A DNA stretch of 64,000 nucleotides from Candidatus Omnitrophota bacterium (GCA_029261035.1 JAJDCD010000022.1:23242-87241), one strand, 5' to 3'; shown: positions 24,503-33,241, counted from the stretch's first letter. Notes: generated by a model from the letters alone, not told the origin. Program-made: numbers and translations.

Positions 24503-25519
24503 ATGAACCATCAAGACTATCTTGTTGACTCATACGGTCGACGACTATCTTATCTTAGACTTTCATTAACCGAATTGTGTAATTTTCGTTGCATCTATTG
24601 CATGCCTGAAGAAGGTGTGCCTGTGGTGCCTCCCTCAAAATATCTAACCCGAGATGAAATCTTACGTTTTACTAAAATTATAGGCCGCTTAGGTGTTCAC
24701 CGTATTCGATTAACCGGTGGAGAGCCTTTGTTGCGGGAAGATATTCTGGATATTGTCCGAGCTCTTAAAAGTATTGAGACCGTAAAAGAGCTTTCTTTAA
24801 CAACCAACGCGAGCCGTTTGGGACCTCTCGTAAATTCTCTTAAAGAGGCGGGACTAGACCGGATTAATATTAGTTTGGATAGTCTAGACCCAGAGAGGTT
24901 TAAAGAAATCACCTTAAAGGATGTTTATTATGAAGTGTTAGATGCTACTTTTTCTGCGCTTCGAGCAGGATTTCCAGTAAAACTCAACATGGTTGTTTTG
25001 AAAGGAATTAGCGATGAGGAGATTCTAGAGTTTGCCAAGATGGCTTATGACTTTCCATTGGATGTTCGTTTCTTAGAGTTTATGCCTTTGTGTGGAACAG
25101 GTTGGAAACCAGAGTGGGTTCTTCCTATTGAACATGTTCGTCAAGTGATTCATCAGCATTTTGAGCTGACAGAGGAAAAGAATCGAAAGGACGATGTTGC
25201 TCAGAATTATATGATTCACGGAGGAAAGGGCAAGATTGGTTTAATTGCTTCTCTAACAGAATCTTTTTGTGACCAATGTTCTCGAATCCGTTTGAGTGCA
25301 GATGGAAGTCTTTACCCGTGCCTTTTTTCAGACAAAGAGGTGTCTGTTAAAGATTTGCTTCGCAGTCATGCATCCGATGAAGCAATTATTGAAGCGATTC
25401 GTTATGCGGCTTCGATTAAACCTAAGGGCAATTGGTTTTATGAAAACAAATTTAATGAAAAAGAGTCTCCTATTGAACAATTACAGTCTCATCCAATGAT
25501 TCGTTCTATAGGCGGATAA
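24503..25519 (+). CDS. moaA: GTP 3',8-cyclase, molybdopterin synthesis step 1
   Basis: 338 residues. The first Fe-S cluster is at CNFRCIYC (Cys26, Cys30, Cys33), and the second, substrate-binding cluster at FCDQCSRIRLSADGSLYPC near residues 255-273. LTGGEPLLR binds SAM. MoaA is a radical SAM enzyme that, with MoaC, turns GTP into cPMP. It opens a tight operon for Mo cofactor needed by NarG. The C-terminus ends without the usual GG pair (MIRSIGG does end in GG, so the catalytic tail is present). Confidence 0.96.
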   Translation: MNHQDYLVDSYGRRLSYLRLSLTELCNFRCIYCMPEEGVPVVPPSKYLTRDEILRFTKIIGRLGVHRIRLTGGEPLLREDILDIVRALKSIETVKELSLTTNASRLGPLVNSLKEAGLDRINISLDSLDPERFKEITLKDVYYEVLDATFSALRAGFPVKLNMVVLKGISDEEILEFAKMAYDFPLDVRFLEFMPLCGTGWKPEWVLPIEHVRQVIHQHFELTEEKNRKDDVAQNYMIHGGKGKIGLIASLTESFCDQCSRIRLSADGSLYPCLFSDKEVSVKDLLRSHASDEAIIEAIRYAASIKPKGNWFYENKFNEKESPIEQLQSHPMIRSIGG

Positions 25520-25532
25520 AAGGAGAGTATCA

Positions 25533-26435
25533 ATGAAGTCTGTTACAGAAAAAATAAATACGTTACGTATTGCAACAGCGACAAGTACTTTGGTAGCAAA
25601 ACCAGAAACAATTGTGCGAATGAAAGAGAATGATTTGCCAAAGAAAGATGTGTTGATTGTCGCTAGGGTTGCTGCTGTAAATGCGGTGAAGAAAACGCCA
25701 GATTTAATTCCTTACTGTCATCCATTGCCAGTAGATTCAGTGAAGGTAGAGTTTGAAGTTAAAAGGGATAGCGTGATTGCAACAGTAACCGTTGAAGCGA
25801 TTTGGAAGACAGGGGTAGAGATAGAAGCTTTGGCCGGAGCTCAAATGGCAACGTTGACGATCTATGATATGTTGAAGCCTGTAGATAAAGAGATGGAAAT
25901 AACGACGACTAAACTACTCAGTAAAAAAGGTGGAAAAACATCTTTTAATGAAAAATTGCCGGCTGGTTTTAAAGCAGCTGTAATCGTTAGTTCGGATGGT
26001 ACTGCAAGTGGAAAGCGAGAGGATAAGTCAGGTAAAATAATCAAAGAACGTTTAGAGAGTTTTGGGATAGAACCTGCTTATGAGATTCTTCCAGATGAAA
26101 AAGAGTTGATACAGGCAAAGATTAAAGAGCTTTGTGATGAGGGAGTTCTTCTTATTTTAACAACTGGAGGCACTGGATTGGGGCCTCGAGATGTAACTGT
26201 TGAAGCAACTCAAGAAATGATTGATCGAGAAATTCCAGGAATCGTAGAAGCGGCACGGAGTTATGGTCAACAGAGAACGCCCTATGCGATGCTTTCCAGA
26301 GGATTGGCAGGACAAAGAGGGAATACGATTATCATTAATTTACCGGGTTCTTCAAATGGTGTTCGGGAAAGCTTGAATGCCATTTTTCCAGCGATTTTAC
26401 ATTCTTATAAAATGATGAAAGGCTTAGGTCATTAA
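25533..26435 (+). CDS. moaC: fusion: MoaC cyclic pyranopterin monophosphate synthase + MoaB/MogA
   Basis: 300 residues. Residues 1-155 are MoaC (ARVAAVNAVKKTPDLIPYCHPLP and the AGAQMATLTIYDMLK helix). Residues 156-300 are a MoaB/MogA molybdopterin adenylyltransferase domain (LILTTGGTGLGPRDVTVEATQ, then NLPGSSNGVRESLNAIFPAILH). The first makes cPMP; the second adenylates molybdopterin before MoeA inserts molybdenum. MoaC-MoaB fusions are known in other bacteria. It is separated from moaA by 13 nt, and its stop overlaps the next start. Confidence 0.95.
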   Translation: MKSVTEKINTLRIATATSTLVAKPETIVRMKENDLPKKDVLIVARVAAVNAVKKTPDLIPYCHPLPVDSVKVEFEVKRDSVIATVTVEAIWKTGVEIEALAGAQMATLTIYDMLKPVDKEMEITTTKLLSKKGGKTSFNEKLPAGFKAAVIVSSDGTASGKREDKSGKIIKERLESFGIEPAYEILPDEKELIQAKIKELCDEGVLLILTTGGTGLGPRDVTVEATQEMIDREIPGIVEAARSYGQQRTPYAMLSRGLAGQRGNTIIINLPGSSNGVRESLNAIFPAILHSYKMMKGLGH

Positions 26436-27166
26436 TGTTACCGGTTTATTTTTTTCTTATTGCTTTGTTTTATTCCATGGTTGGGTTTGGAGGAGGGTCT
26501 TCTTATATTGCGCTTCTCGCGTTGATGGGAATGCCTTACCAAACGATACCGCCTATTGCTTTAGTTTGTAATCTGATTGTAGTCGTGGGTGGCTGTTGGC
26601 ATTTTTATCGAGCGGGTTATTTAAAATTAAAATTAATATTACCCTTTGTTTTACTCTCTATTCCGATGGCTTATTTAGGGGGTAGGATTCCAATTTCAAA
26701 TACAGCTTTTTGTTTTGTTTTAGGGTTTTCTCTTTTGTGTGTTGCTATTCGGATGTTTGTGCCAGATAAATGGTTTGAAAATCCAAAAGAAATTTCATGG
26801 AAAGCAGCTTGGTTTCTAGGGGTTCCCATGGGAGGGTTTTTAGGTTTTTTGGCTGGATTGGTCGGTATTGGCGGGGGAATTTTATTGAGCCCACTTCTTT
26901 TGTTTTTGCGTTGGGGGCATGTTAAAGAGGTTGCTGCTACAGCCAGCTTTTTTATTTTAGTCAACTCTGCTTCAGGGTTGCTTGGGCAAATGCAAAAAGG
27001 GGGAGCTGATTTTAGTTTGCTTCTGCCTTTAGCTGTTGCTGTATTTTTAGGTGGGCAAATAGGTTCTCGTTTAGGGGCTTATCAACTGCCAAAATTACGT
27101 TTACAACAACTATTAGCTCTACTGGTACTTTATATTTCAGTTCGATTGATAGGAATAGCCATATGA
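26435..27166 (+). CDS. TauE/SafE family membrane transporter in the Mo-cofactor operon
   Basis: 243 residues with 7-8 hydrophobic helices and two glycine-rich repeats, GFGGGSSYIALLALMG and GLVGIGGGILLSPLLLF, the inverted-repeat signature of TauE/SafE (sulfite exporter-like) proteins. These move sulfur-containing anions or other small anions across the inner membrane. The start overlaps the moaC stop by 1 nt and the stop overlaps the moeA start by 4 nt, so it is truly part of the operon. Transport of molybdate, tungstate or a sulfur compound for dithiolene formation is a reasonable but unproven idea. Confidence 0.88.
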   Translation: MLPVYFFLIALFYSMVGFGGGSSYIALLALMGMPYQTIPPIALVCNLIVVVGGCWHFYRAGYLKLKLILPFVLLSIPMAYLGGRIPISNTAFCFVLGFSLLCVAIRMFVPDKWFENPKEISWKAAWFLGVPMGGFLGFLAGLVGIGGGILLSPLLLFLRWGHVKEVAATASFFILVNSASGLLGQMQKGGADFSLLLPLAVAVFLGGQIGSRLGAYQLPKLRLQQLLALLVLYISVRLIGIAI

Positions 27167-28383
27167 TTACTGTTAAACAAGCAAAACAATTAATACAAAA
27201 GAATGTACCTCAACCTTTGAGAAAAATAGTTTCACTGAAGGAAGCGTTAGGTTTGGTATTAGCAAAGGACATAAGCTCTCCATTTCCATTACCTTTATAT
27301 GATAATTCTGCAATGGATGGTTTTGTTCTAAATAGTAAAAACACATTAACAGCGACGAAGTTAGCGCCTATTAAATTAAAGCTCGGATTACCTATTAAGG
27401 CAGGGGATACTAAAAGAAGAATGCTAGATAAGTTTTCTGCGACACCTATTATGACAGGCGCTGTTATCCCGGGTGGAGCAGATACCGTGTTGATGAAAGA
27501 ATATGCTGAAATAAAAGAGGGTTACTTAATTTTTAAAGCTCCTTATAAAAATAACAGACATATTCGTTATCGTGGAGAAGAGGTTGAAAAAGGAGAGGTA
27601 CTTCTTAGTAAGAATGAAGTTATTCATTCAGGAACCATGGGTGTGTTAGCTTCTATAGGGAAGGGGCAAGTTCCTATTTTTAAAGCGCCACAAATTTCGT
27701 TGATGGCAACAGGCACAGAGCTTGTATCTCCAGGGAAACCGCTACGTTTTGGTAAAATTTATGACAGTAATTCAACGATGATTCGGTCTGCCTTAAATCA
27801 AATGGGCATTCACTCTGTTGATGTTACTCGAAGCAGTGACCGATTGGAGTTGTTAAATCAGCGGGTTAAACAAGCGCTTAATCAATCGGATATGTTAATT
27901 TTGATGGGGGGCGTTTCTGTAGGAGACTACGACTTTGTTAAAGATGTTTTAAATCATTTGGGAGTTAAGACGATTTTTTGGAAAGTGAGTCAAAAACCAG
28001 GAAAGCCTATTTATTTTGGAAAAAAGGGAAAGAAACTTATTTTTGGACTTCCGGGTAACCCAGCAAGTGTTTTTACCTGCTTTTATGAGTATGTGTATCC
28101 AGCAATTCGACAATGGATGGGATTCTCTAAAACAGAATTACCCAAGAAAAAACTTTCATTAGGAACAGAAGTTAAAGGAGATCCATTTAAGACGATCTTT
28201 CTAAAAGGAAGGATTGTTGAAAATAAGGTTCAGCTCTTGTCGAAGCAAGGTTCTCATATGTTATCTTCTTTGGCTGATGCGCACTGTTTTATTGTGTTGC
28301 CTCCAAGGCAAAGAGTTTATAAAAAAAATGAGATTGTGGAAGTACATCAATTTTTTTCTGACGAGAGAGGAGTGTTACTATGA
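27163..28383 (+). CDS. moeA: molybdopterin molybdenumtransferase
   Basis: 406 residues with the MoeA domains: the N-terminal LPLYDNSAMDGFVL segment, the MoCF-binding central domain (SLMATGTELVSPGKPL, MGGVSVGDYDFVKDVL, FGLPGNPASVFTCFYEYV) and a C-terminal beta barrel. MoeA hydrolyses adenylated molybdopterin and inserts molybdate. It starts by ATGA overlap with the upstream transporter and ends by overlap with moaD. Confidence 0.96.
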   Translation: MITVKQAKQLIQKNVPQPLRKIVSLKEALGLVLAKDISSPFPLPLYDNSAMDGFVLNSKNTLTATKLAPIKLKLGLPIKAGDTKRRMLDKFSATPIMTGAVIPGGADTVLMKEYAEIKEGYLIFKAPYKNNRHIRYRGEEVEKGEVLLSKNEVIHSGTMGVLASIGKGQVPIFKAPQISLMATGTELVSPGKPLRFGKIYDSNSTMIRSALNQMGIHSVDVTRSSDRLELLNQRVKQALNQSDMLILMGGVSVGDYDFVKDVLNHLGVKTIFWKVSQKPGKPIYFGKKGKKLIFGLPGNPASVFTCFYEYVYPAIRQWMGFSKTELPKKKLSLGTEVKGDPFKTIFLKGRIVENKVQLLSKQGSHMLSSLADAHCFIVLPPRQRVYKKNEIVEVHQFFSDERGVLL

Positions 28384-28616
28384 CGGTTAAAGTTTTGTTT
28401 TTTGCAGGCCTCAAAGATTATTTTGGAGAGTCCGAAAAGCAAGTGGAGATTAAGGAAAGCGTTACGGTAATTGATTTATGGAAGCGGCTATCTTCTTCGA
28501 TAAACTCTGTTTCTGTTCCTCTTTTATTTGCTGTAAACGAAAATTACGTGAAGGGGAGTTATGTTTTAAAAGATAAAGATACCGTGGCTTTTATGACTCC
28601 GGTTGCGGGAGGATAG
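28380..28616 (+). CDS. moaD: molybdopterin synthase sulfur carrier subunit
   Basis: 78 residues, ubiquitin-like fold, ending in PVAGG; the C-terminal Gly-Gly is the site that carries the thiocarboxylate used to build the dithiolene. The 4-nt overlap with moeA and 2-nt gap to moaE mean tight coupling with its enzyme partner. Confidence 0.93.
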   Translation: MTVKVLFFAGLKDYFGESEKQVEIKESVTVIDLWKRLSSSINSVSVPLLFAVNENYVKGSYVLKDKDTVAFMTPVAGG

Positions 28617-28618
28617 AA

Positions 28619-29047
28619 ATGATTACAGAACAGAGTATTGATTTAAATACATTTTTAGCTCATCAACCTGACACCTCTTGCGGTGGGGTGGCAACATTTA
28701 CGGGCATTGTTCGAAACCATCATAAGGGACGATCTGTTGAAAAGCTATACTATGAATGTTATACCTCGATGGCAGAGAAAGAGATGGGTCGGATTACTCA
28801 AGAAGTGAAGTTGGAATTTGGGGTTCATGAACTGAGGGTTCTTCACCGAGTTGGATGGCTGGATGTTGGTGAAGCGGCTATTGCTATTTGGGTGAGTGCG
28901 GCACATCGCAAAGAAGCTTTTAGTGCTTGCAGGGCAACGATTGATCGAATTAAAGCACGTGTACCTATTTGGAAGAAAGAAATTTATGTCGACGGAACAA
29001 GTGATTGGGTTCTGTGCACCCATCAAGAGGTGGAAGTTTTATCATGA
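28619..29047 (+). CDS. moaE: molybdopterin synthase catalytic subunit
   Basis: 142 residues with the MoaE core: CGGVATFTGIVRNHHKGR, LYYECYTSMAEKEM, and RVGWLDVGEAAIAIWVSAAHRKEAF, plus the catalytic lysine region KARVPIWKKE. With MoaD it converts cPMP to molybdopterin. It overlaps mobA by ATGA. Confidence 0.95.
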   Translation: MITEQSIDLNTFLAHQPDTSCGGVATFTGIVRNHHKGRSVEKLYYECYTSMAEKEMGRITQEVKLEFGVHELRVLHRVGWLDVGEAAIAIWVSAAHRKEAFSACRATIDRIKARVPIWKKEIYVDGTSDWVLCTHQEVEVLS

Positions 29048-29610
29048 AGATCCAAGGGGTTGTTTTGGCGGGGGGGAGAAGTACTCGATTTGGTTCTGAT
29101 AAGGCCCATGCAAAAATTGGAAGTATATCTTTAGCTCAAAAAGCGATAAACTTACTTAAAGATATAAATTTAAATCCTTTACTGGTTTCTAATAACGATC
29201 AAGACTTTTCGTATTTATCTTGTCCTGTGGTTGTGGATCAAATACCGAACCAAGGACCTTTGGGTGGGTTGCAAACCGCGTTAACCTTAACAGATGCAGA
29301 TGCTGTTCTCGTTTTGGTTTGTGATATGCCCGGAGTTACAAACGAACTGTTGAACCACTTGTTAGAGGAGCATCATTTCTCTCAATTATTGACACACTTT
29401 GCTTTTGGGAGAGAGATGGAACAGCCTTTTCCGGGTATCTATGATAAAAAACTATTGGATTTAGTTAATCAACAATTGAATCAAGGGAGGCGTTCTATGA
29501 AAGCGCTTTCAGAACAAGTGCAAAGTAAAAAAATAGTTCAGTTAGATCAAAATTTTGATTGTTTTGTTAATGTGAATACTCAGGAAGATTGGAATAAGAA
29601 AAATGAGTAA
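29044..29610 (+). CDS. mobA: molybdenum cofactor guanylyltransferase
   Basis: 188 residues. The nucleotide-binding head VVLAGGRSTRFGSDKAHAK is diagnostic, with PLGGLQTAL and LVCDMPG further on. MobA attaches GMP to make MGD, the form NarG needs. The start at 29044 uses the ATGA overlap with moaE; an upstream in-frame start (29005) would only add moaE-coding residues. It overlaps the next gene by 8 nt. Confidence 0.93.
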   Translation: MKIQGVVLAGGRSTRFGSDKAHAKIGSISLAQKAINLLKDINLNPLLVSNNDQDFSYLSCPVVVDQIPNQGPLGGLQTALTLTDADAVLVLVCDMPGVTNELLNHLLEEHHFSQLLTHFAFGREMEQPFPGIYDKKLLDLVNQQLNQGRRSMKALSEQVQSKKIVQLDQNFDCFVNVNTQEDWNKKNE

Positions 29611-31036
29611 GCCATTTCGTATTACGATTGTAGGCAGCGGTGTTTCGGGTCTTGCGGCAGCTTACCGTTTAAAGGAGTTATCTCAAGAGAGAGGGATAGA
29701 TATTCAAATCCAAGTTTTGGAGGCTTCTCCTGAGGTGGGTCCGGCAATTATGACCACACATCGCGAAGGTTTTTTGTTGGAGTCTGGACCAGACTCTTTT
29801 ATTACAGAGAAACCATGGGCAATGGACTTATGCAAACGTTTGGGTATCGAGACTGAGGTGATTAGTACTCAGAATCAATTCAGAAAAAGCTATGTTGTAC
29901 GAAACAAGGCTCTACTGCCTGTTCCGGAAGGTTTTTATCTAATGGCTCCGGTGAAAATCAGTTCTTTTCTATCCTCTAAAATCTTTAGTTTGATGGGAAA
30001 AACACGAATGGTTTTGGAGTATTTGATTCCAAAAAAGAAAAGTGATAAGGAAGAAAGTTTAACGCAATTTATTCATCGAAGGTTTGGAAAAGAAGCCTTA
30101 GAGCGTATTGTGCAACCTATGATTTCTGGGGTTTATGCGGCAGATCCGGACCAGTTAAGTTTAAGAGCTACATTTCCTAAGTTCTTAGAAATGGAAAAAA
30201 AGTATGGAAGTGTGATTAGAGGGTTGAGAAAGAAAAGAAGAGAAGAAAGTAGCGAAAAAGCAAGCGGCGCCCGATATAGTTTATTCGCTTCTTTTAAAGG
30301 TGGAATGAGAACCTTGGTGGATGCTCTAGTTAAAGCGTTGGGTTCAATGATGATTCGTACAGAGTGCTGCGTTGAAAAAATTGAAAAGAAAACAGGCTCC
30401 ACATCTTGGCAGGTGTATCTAAAAGGTGGAGAAGTTTTAGATACAGATTATGTTGTTTTAGCTTTACCGGCAAATCGATGTTCGGAGATTTTAAAAAGTG
30501 TCGATCTTTCATTGGTGGATGAACTATCTGAATTTTCGTTTGGTTCTGTGGCGACTGTTAACCTGGCTTATGCACGAGAAGATATTAAACATTCTTTAGA
30601 TGGTTTTGGGTTTGTGGTTCCCGCGGCAGAAAATATTCCTCTGGTTGGATGTACTTTTTCAAACGTCAAATATGAGGGAAGAGCTCCAAAAGGATTTGCG
30701 TTATTGAGAGCTTTTGTGGGAGGTGTTCAGAAACCAGATTGTCTTAATATGAGTGATGAGGCCTTAGAATCTCTAGCCCATGAAGAACTGTCTAAGCTTT
30801 TAGGAATTAAAAAGAAACCCCATTTATCACAAATAGGACGTTATGATAAGGTAATGCCTCATTACTACTTAGGACATTTGGAGAGGGTGGAAAGAATAGA
30901 AAAGAGGGTTAGCCGCCACGAAGGATTAAGTCTAGTAGGCAACAGCTATCGAGGCGTTGGAATTCCAGATGCCATCCACAGCGGAGAACAAGCCGCAGAA
31001 GAAATTATAAAAAAATTAGCAATAAGCATCCAATAA
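29603..31036 (+). CDS. hemY: protoporphyrinogen / coproporphyrinogen oxidase, FAD type
   Basis: 477 residues. The FAD-binding head is ITIVGSGVSGLAAAYRL; the family segments LLESGPDSF, RRFGKEALERIVQPMISGVYAADPDQLSLRATFP and the C-terminal GNSYRGVGIPDAIHSGEQAA are all present. This HemY/PPOX type aromatises the porphyrin ring late in heme synthesis and normally uses O2. It is translationally coupled to mobA (8-nt overlap), which ties heme supply to the Mo cofactor for the same respiratory chain. How it works under anoxia, if at all, is open; some members accept other electron acceptors. Confidence 0.9.
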   Translation: MSKPFRITIVGSGVSGLAAAYRLKELSQERGIDIQIQVLEASPEVGPAIMTTHREGFLLESGPDSFITEKPWAMDLCKRLGIETEVISTQNQFRKSYVVRNKALLPVPEGFYLMAPVKISSFLSSKIFSLMGKTRMVLEYLIPKKKSDKEESLTQFIHRRFGKEALERIVQPMISGVYAADPDQLSLRATFPKFLEMEKKYGSVIRGLRKKRREESSEKASGARYSLFASFKGGMRTLVDALVKALGSMMIRTECCVEKIEKKTGSTSWQVYLKGGEVLDTDYVVLALPANRCSEILKSVDLSLVDELSEFSFGSVATVNLAYAREDIKHSLDGFGFVVPAAENIPLVGCTFSNVKYEGRAPKGFALLRAFVGGVQKPDCLNMSDEALESLAHEELSKLLGIKKKPHLSQIGRYDKVMPHYYLGHLERVERIEKRVSRHEGLSLVGNSYRGVGIPDAIHSGEQAAEEIIKKLAISIQ

Positions 31037-31044
31037 ACCATAGC

Positions 31045-31100
31045 TTTTTATTTACAGCCTAAATTCTCTCATTTGGGCCCGGGCCTAAATGGAAGTTTTT
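31045..31100. repeat. left ~56-bp direct repeat with GGCCCGGGCC palindrome
   Basis: Differs from the copy at 31780-31836 at only a few positions. The shared core is CATTTGGGCCCGGGCCT, in which GGCCCGGGCC is a perfect 10-bp palindrome. It runs up to the stop codon of the transposase gene. The palindrome may also terminate hemY transcription. Confidence 0.75.
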
Positions 31101-31696
31101 TAAAATAAAGAACGTTTTATGTCGGAAAGATGTTCTTGCTCTTCTTTGTGAATAGGTTGTTCATGAAACTCTTTTATGTCGGATAAGGCATATGACATGT
31201 TTTCATTAAACATTGAAAGTCCTCCTGTTGTATCTAAGTAGTTCCATTCAGGTAAAGTTTTAACGTAACTTCCGTAACTGGACCATCTATAATTTTCTGG
31301 AGATGTAACAATATTTGCTTTTACTGGATTGTTATGGATATATCGAAGTAAAACTTTTCCATAGAGGTTTTCATTTACTAATCTATATTTGTATCTTCCC
31401 TGAAATAATGGTCCTATACGCTTATATTTCGTATTAAAAAAACGTGAGTACGTTGATGTAATATGCCAGATAGCCTCACTTAAATTAGGAGATACTGTTT
31501 GGATGAACAGGTGAAAGTGATTATCCATAAGGCAGAACGCAAATAGGTTTACGTTATACTTTTTTACACTTTCCGAGGTTGCTTTGAGAAACATTTTTCT
31601 ATCATAGTCGTCAAAAAATATTTCATGCTTATTTACACCTCTATTGTATATATGATAATAAGCCCCTGGGTATTTGATTCTAGCAAAATGAGTCAT
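31100..31696 (-). CDS. REP-associated tyrosine (Y1/HUH) transposase
   Basis: 198 residues. The HUH motif is in FCLMDNHFHLFIQT, the start HFARIKYPGAYYHIYNRGVNK is the usual head, GPLFQGRYKYRLV and RYIHNNPVKANIV are the family's conserved blocks, and the nucleophile tyrosine is probably in TSTYSRFFNTKY. These single-strand DNA transposases (TnpA-REP, RAYT) process short palindromic repeats. It is on the opposite strand to all neighbours, and no passenger gene is present. It appears intact. Confidence 0.93.
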   Translation of the reverse strand: MTHFARIKYPGAYYHIYNRGVNKHEIFFDDYDRKMFLKATSESVKKYNVNLFAFCLMDNHFHLFIQTVSPNLSEAIWHITSTYSRFFNTKYKRIGPLFQGRYKYRLVNENLYGKVLLRYIHNNPVKANIVTSPENYRWSSYGSYVKTLPEWNYLDTTGGLSMFNENMSYALSDIKEFHEQPIHKEEQEHLSDIKRSLF

Positions 31697-31779
31697 AACG
31701 TATATTATTATAAATAATATATAAATTTCAAATAATAAAATAAAAAATTGATAAAATATTCAAACAAGAGACCGATAAG

Positions 31780-31836
31780 TTTTTATTTTACAGTCTAAAT
31801 TCTTGCATTTGGGCCCGGGCCTGTTTGGAAGGTTTT
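31780..31836. repeat. right ~56-bp direct repeat with GGCCCGGGCC palindrome
   Basis: Partner of 31045-31100 in direct orientation: TTTTTATTTTACAG followed by CTAAATTCTTGCATTT and the palindrome, then TGTTTGGAAGG. It lies 84 nt upstream of the transposase start codon, across an AT-rich spacer. Confidence 0.75.
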
Positions 31837-31889
31837 GGGTGGTTTGGGTGTTTTAATTGAGGGGATAAGTAGCTAGTATGAAGGTTTTT

Positions 31890-31898
31890 TGCTAGAAT
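31890..31898 (+). promoter_or_regulatory. extended -10 promoter of miaB; transcript probably leaderless
   Basis: TGCTAGAAT is an extended -10 element that ends 8 nt before the ATG at 31907, with no Shine-Dalgarno between. It is preceded by TTTTT, exactly as in front of the Crp-type gene (5286-5307). Confidence 0.5.
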
Positions 31899-31906
31899 GT
31901 GCGGCT

Positions 31907-33241
31907 ATGGATATAGTAAAAGAGAAAAATATAAAGGTTTCGATTAAGACTTTTGGTTGTCAGATGAATGAGTATGATACGGAGCTTGCTTCTGGTTTGT
32001 TGATGAAGCAGGGGTATCAGATGACTTCCGATGAGACTGAGGCGGATGTTGCTATCCTGAATACGTGCAGTGTACGGGAGCATGCGGAGACGCGTGTTTT
32101 TGGGCGTTTGAGTCGTTTATGCTTTGAGAAGTCTAAATTTGGTCGTAATGTTGTTGTGGGTGTTATGGGTTGTATGTCTGAGAATTATAAAGGAGAGCTA
32201 TTTGAGCGCTATCCTCAGCTTGATTTTATTGTGGGAACTCGTAATGTTAAAGATGTTCCTCGTATCGTAAAACAAGTGATTTCAGATAAAAAACGAGTGA
32301 TGCTTTTGGAAGAAGAGGGTTTGGGTATTGAGTTTTCTGAATTCACCCAGCGCAAACACGCTTATCATGCATGGGTTCCTATCATGACAGGTTGTGATAA
32401 AGTTTGTACTTTTTGTATTGTGCCCAAAACTCGAGGTGCTGAAATTTCAAAGCCATCAAAGGATGTGATTGAAGAAGTTACGCGTCTTCGAGATCGAGGT
32501 TATAAATCGATTACGCTTCTTGGACAAAATGTAAATTCTTATGGTAAAGAGTTTGCTGATGGGGTTGGATTTCCTCAGTTGTTAGAACGGTTAGCTCAAA
32601 TTGATGGAATCGAAATGGTTTCGTTTACAACAAGTCATCCCAGTGATGCTATTCCAGAACTTTTTGAAGTTATTCGAGATAATCCGGCTATTACGCGTCG
32701 TTTTCATTTACCTTTACAATCAGGCTCAGACCCTATTCTTAAAAAAATGAAACGACATCATAATATGGATCAGTATTTAGAAAAAGTGGAGCAACTTCGG
32801 AGTACGGTTCCGGGTGTGGATATCACCACAGATATCATTGTTGGTTTTCCGGGCGAGACGGAAGAGGATTATCAGGCGACAAAAGAAGCTCTACAGAAAA
32901 TAGAGTTTGATGGGGCTTATATTTATAAATATTCTGCACGTCCTGGGACGCCTGCTGCTGAAAACTTTGAAGATGATGTTGCTCTTTCTGACAAAAAAAG
33001 AAGAAATAGCGAGCTTCTAGATATTCAAGATTGGATTTCTCAAAAGAAAAATCAAAATAGAATAGGCTCAACTCATAAAGTACTCGTGGAGAGAAAAAAC
33101 TCTCGTGGGGAAGGTGAGGTTGTTGGGAGAACGTGGATTGATAAAAAGATCGTGTTTCCAGGAACAGAGGCTGTTGGAGATATTTGCGAAGTGAAAATTC
33201 AAAAGCTAGTGAATGACACCTTTTTCGGGGTGAAAGTATGA
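31907..33241 (+). CDS. miaB: tRNA-2-methylthio-N6-dimethylallyladenosine synthase
   Basis: 444 residues. The N-terminal methylthiotransferase domain has the three auxiliary-cluster cysteines in TFGCQMNEYDTE, NTCSVREHAE and VMGCMSE. The radical SAM motif is CDKVCTFC. A C-terminal TRAM domain follows (KVLVERKNSRGEGEVVGRTW). MiaB adds methylthio to i6A37 in tRNAs reading U-starting codons. I start at ATG 31907; the TTG at 31889 lies within the predicted promoter. The stop overlaps the next gene by 4 nt. Confidence 0.95.
   Translation: MDIVKEKNIKVSIKTFGCQMNEYDTELASGLLMKQGYQMTSDETEADVAILNTCSVREHAETRVFGRLSRLCFEKSKFGRNVVVGVMGCMSENYKGELFERYPQLDFIVGTRNVKDVPRIVKQVISDKKRVMLLEEEGLGIEFSEFTQRKHAYHAWVPIMTGCDKVCTFCIVPKTRGAEISKPSKDVIEEVTRLRDRGYKSITLLGQNVNSYGKEFADGVGFPQLLERLAQIDGIEMVSFTTSHPSDAIPELFEVIRDNPAITRRFHLPLQSGSDPILKKMKRHHNMDQYLEKVEQLRSTVPGVDITTDIIVGFPGETEEDYQATKEALQKIEFDGAYIYKYSARPGTPAAENFEDDVALSDKKRRNSELLDIQDWISQKKNQNRIGSTHKVLVERKNSRGEGEVVGRTWIDKKIVFPGTEAVGDICEVKIQKLVNDTFFGVKV

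Larger units (their letters stand above)
31045..31836. mobile_element. REP-type transposase unit bounded by direct repeats
   Basis: A single Y1 transposase gene and a very AT-rich spacer lie between two ~56-bp direct repeats that each hold a GGCCCGGGCC palindrome. It sits between hemY and miaB and interrupts no gene. No standard IS inverted ends were seen. Confidence 0.6.

Noticed and set aside
31045-31100. GGCCCGGGCC as a plain terminator of hemY
   Set aside because: The same sequence sits at 31780-31836 away from any gene end, so it is better explained as part of the mobile unit; terminator use is secondary.
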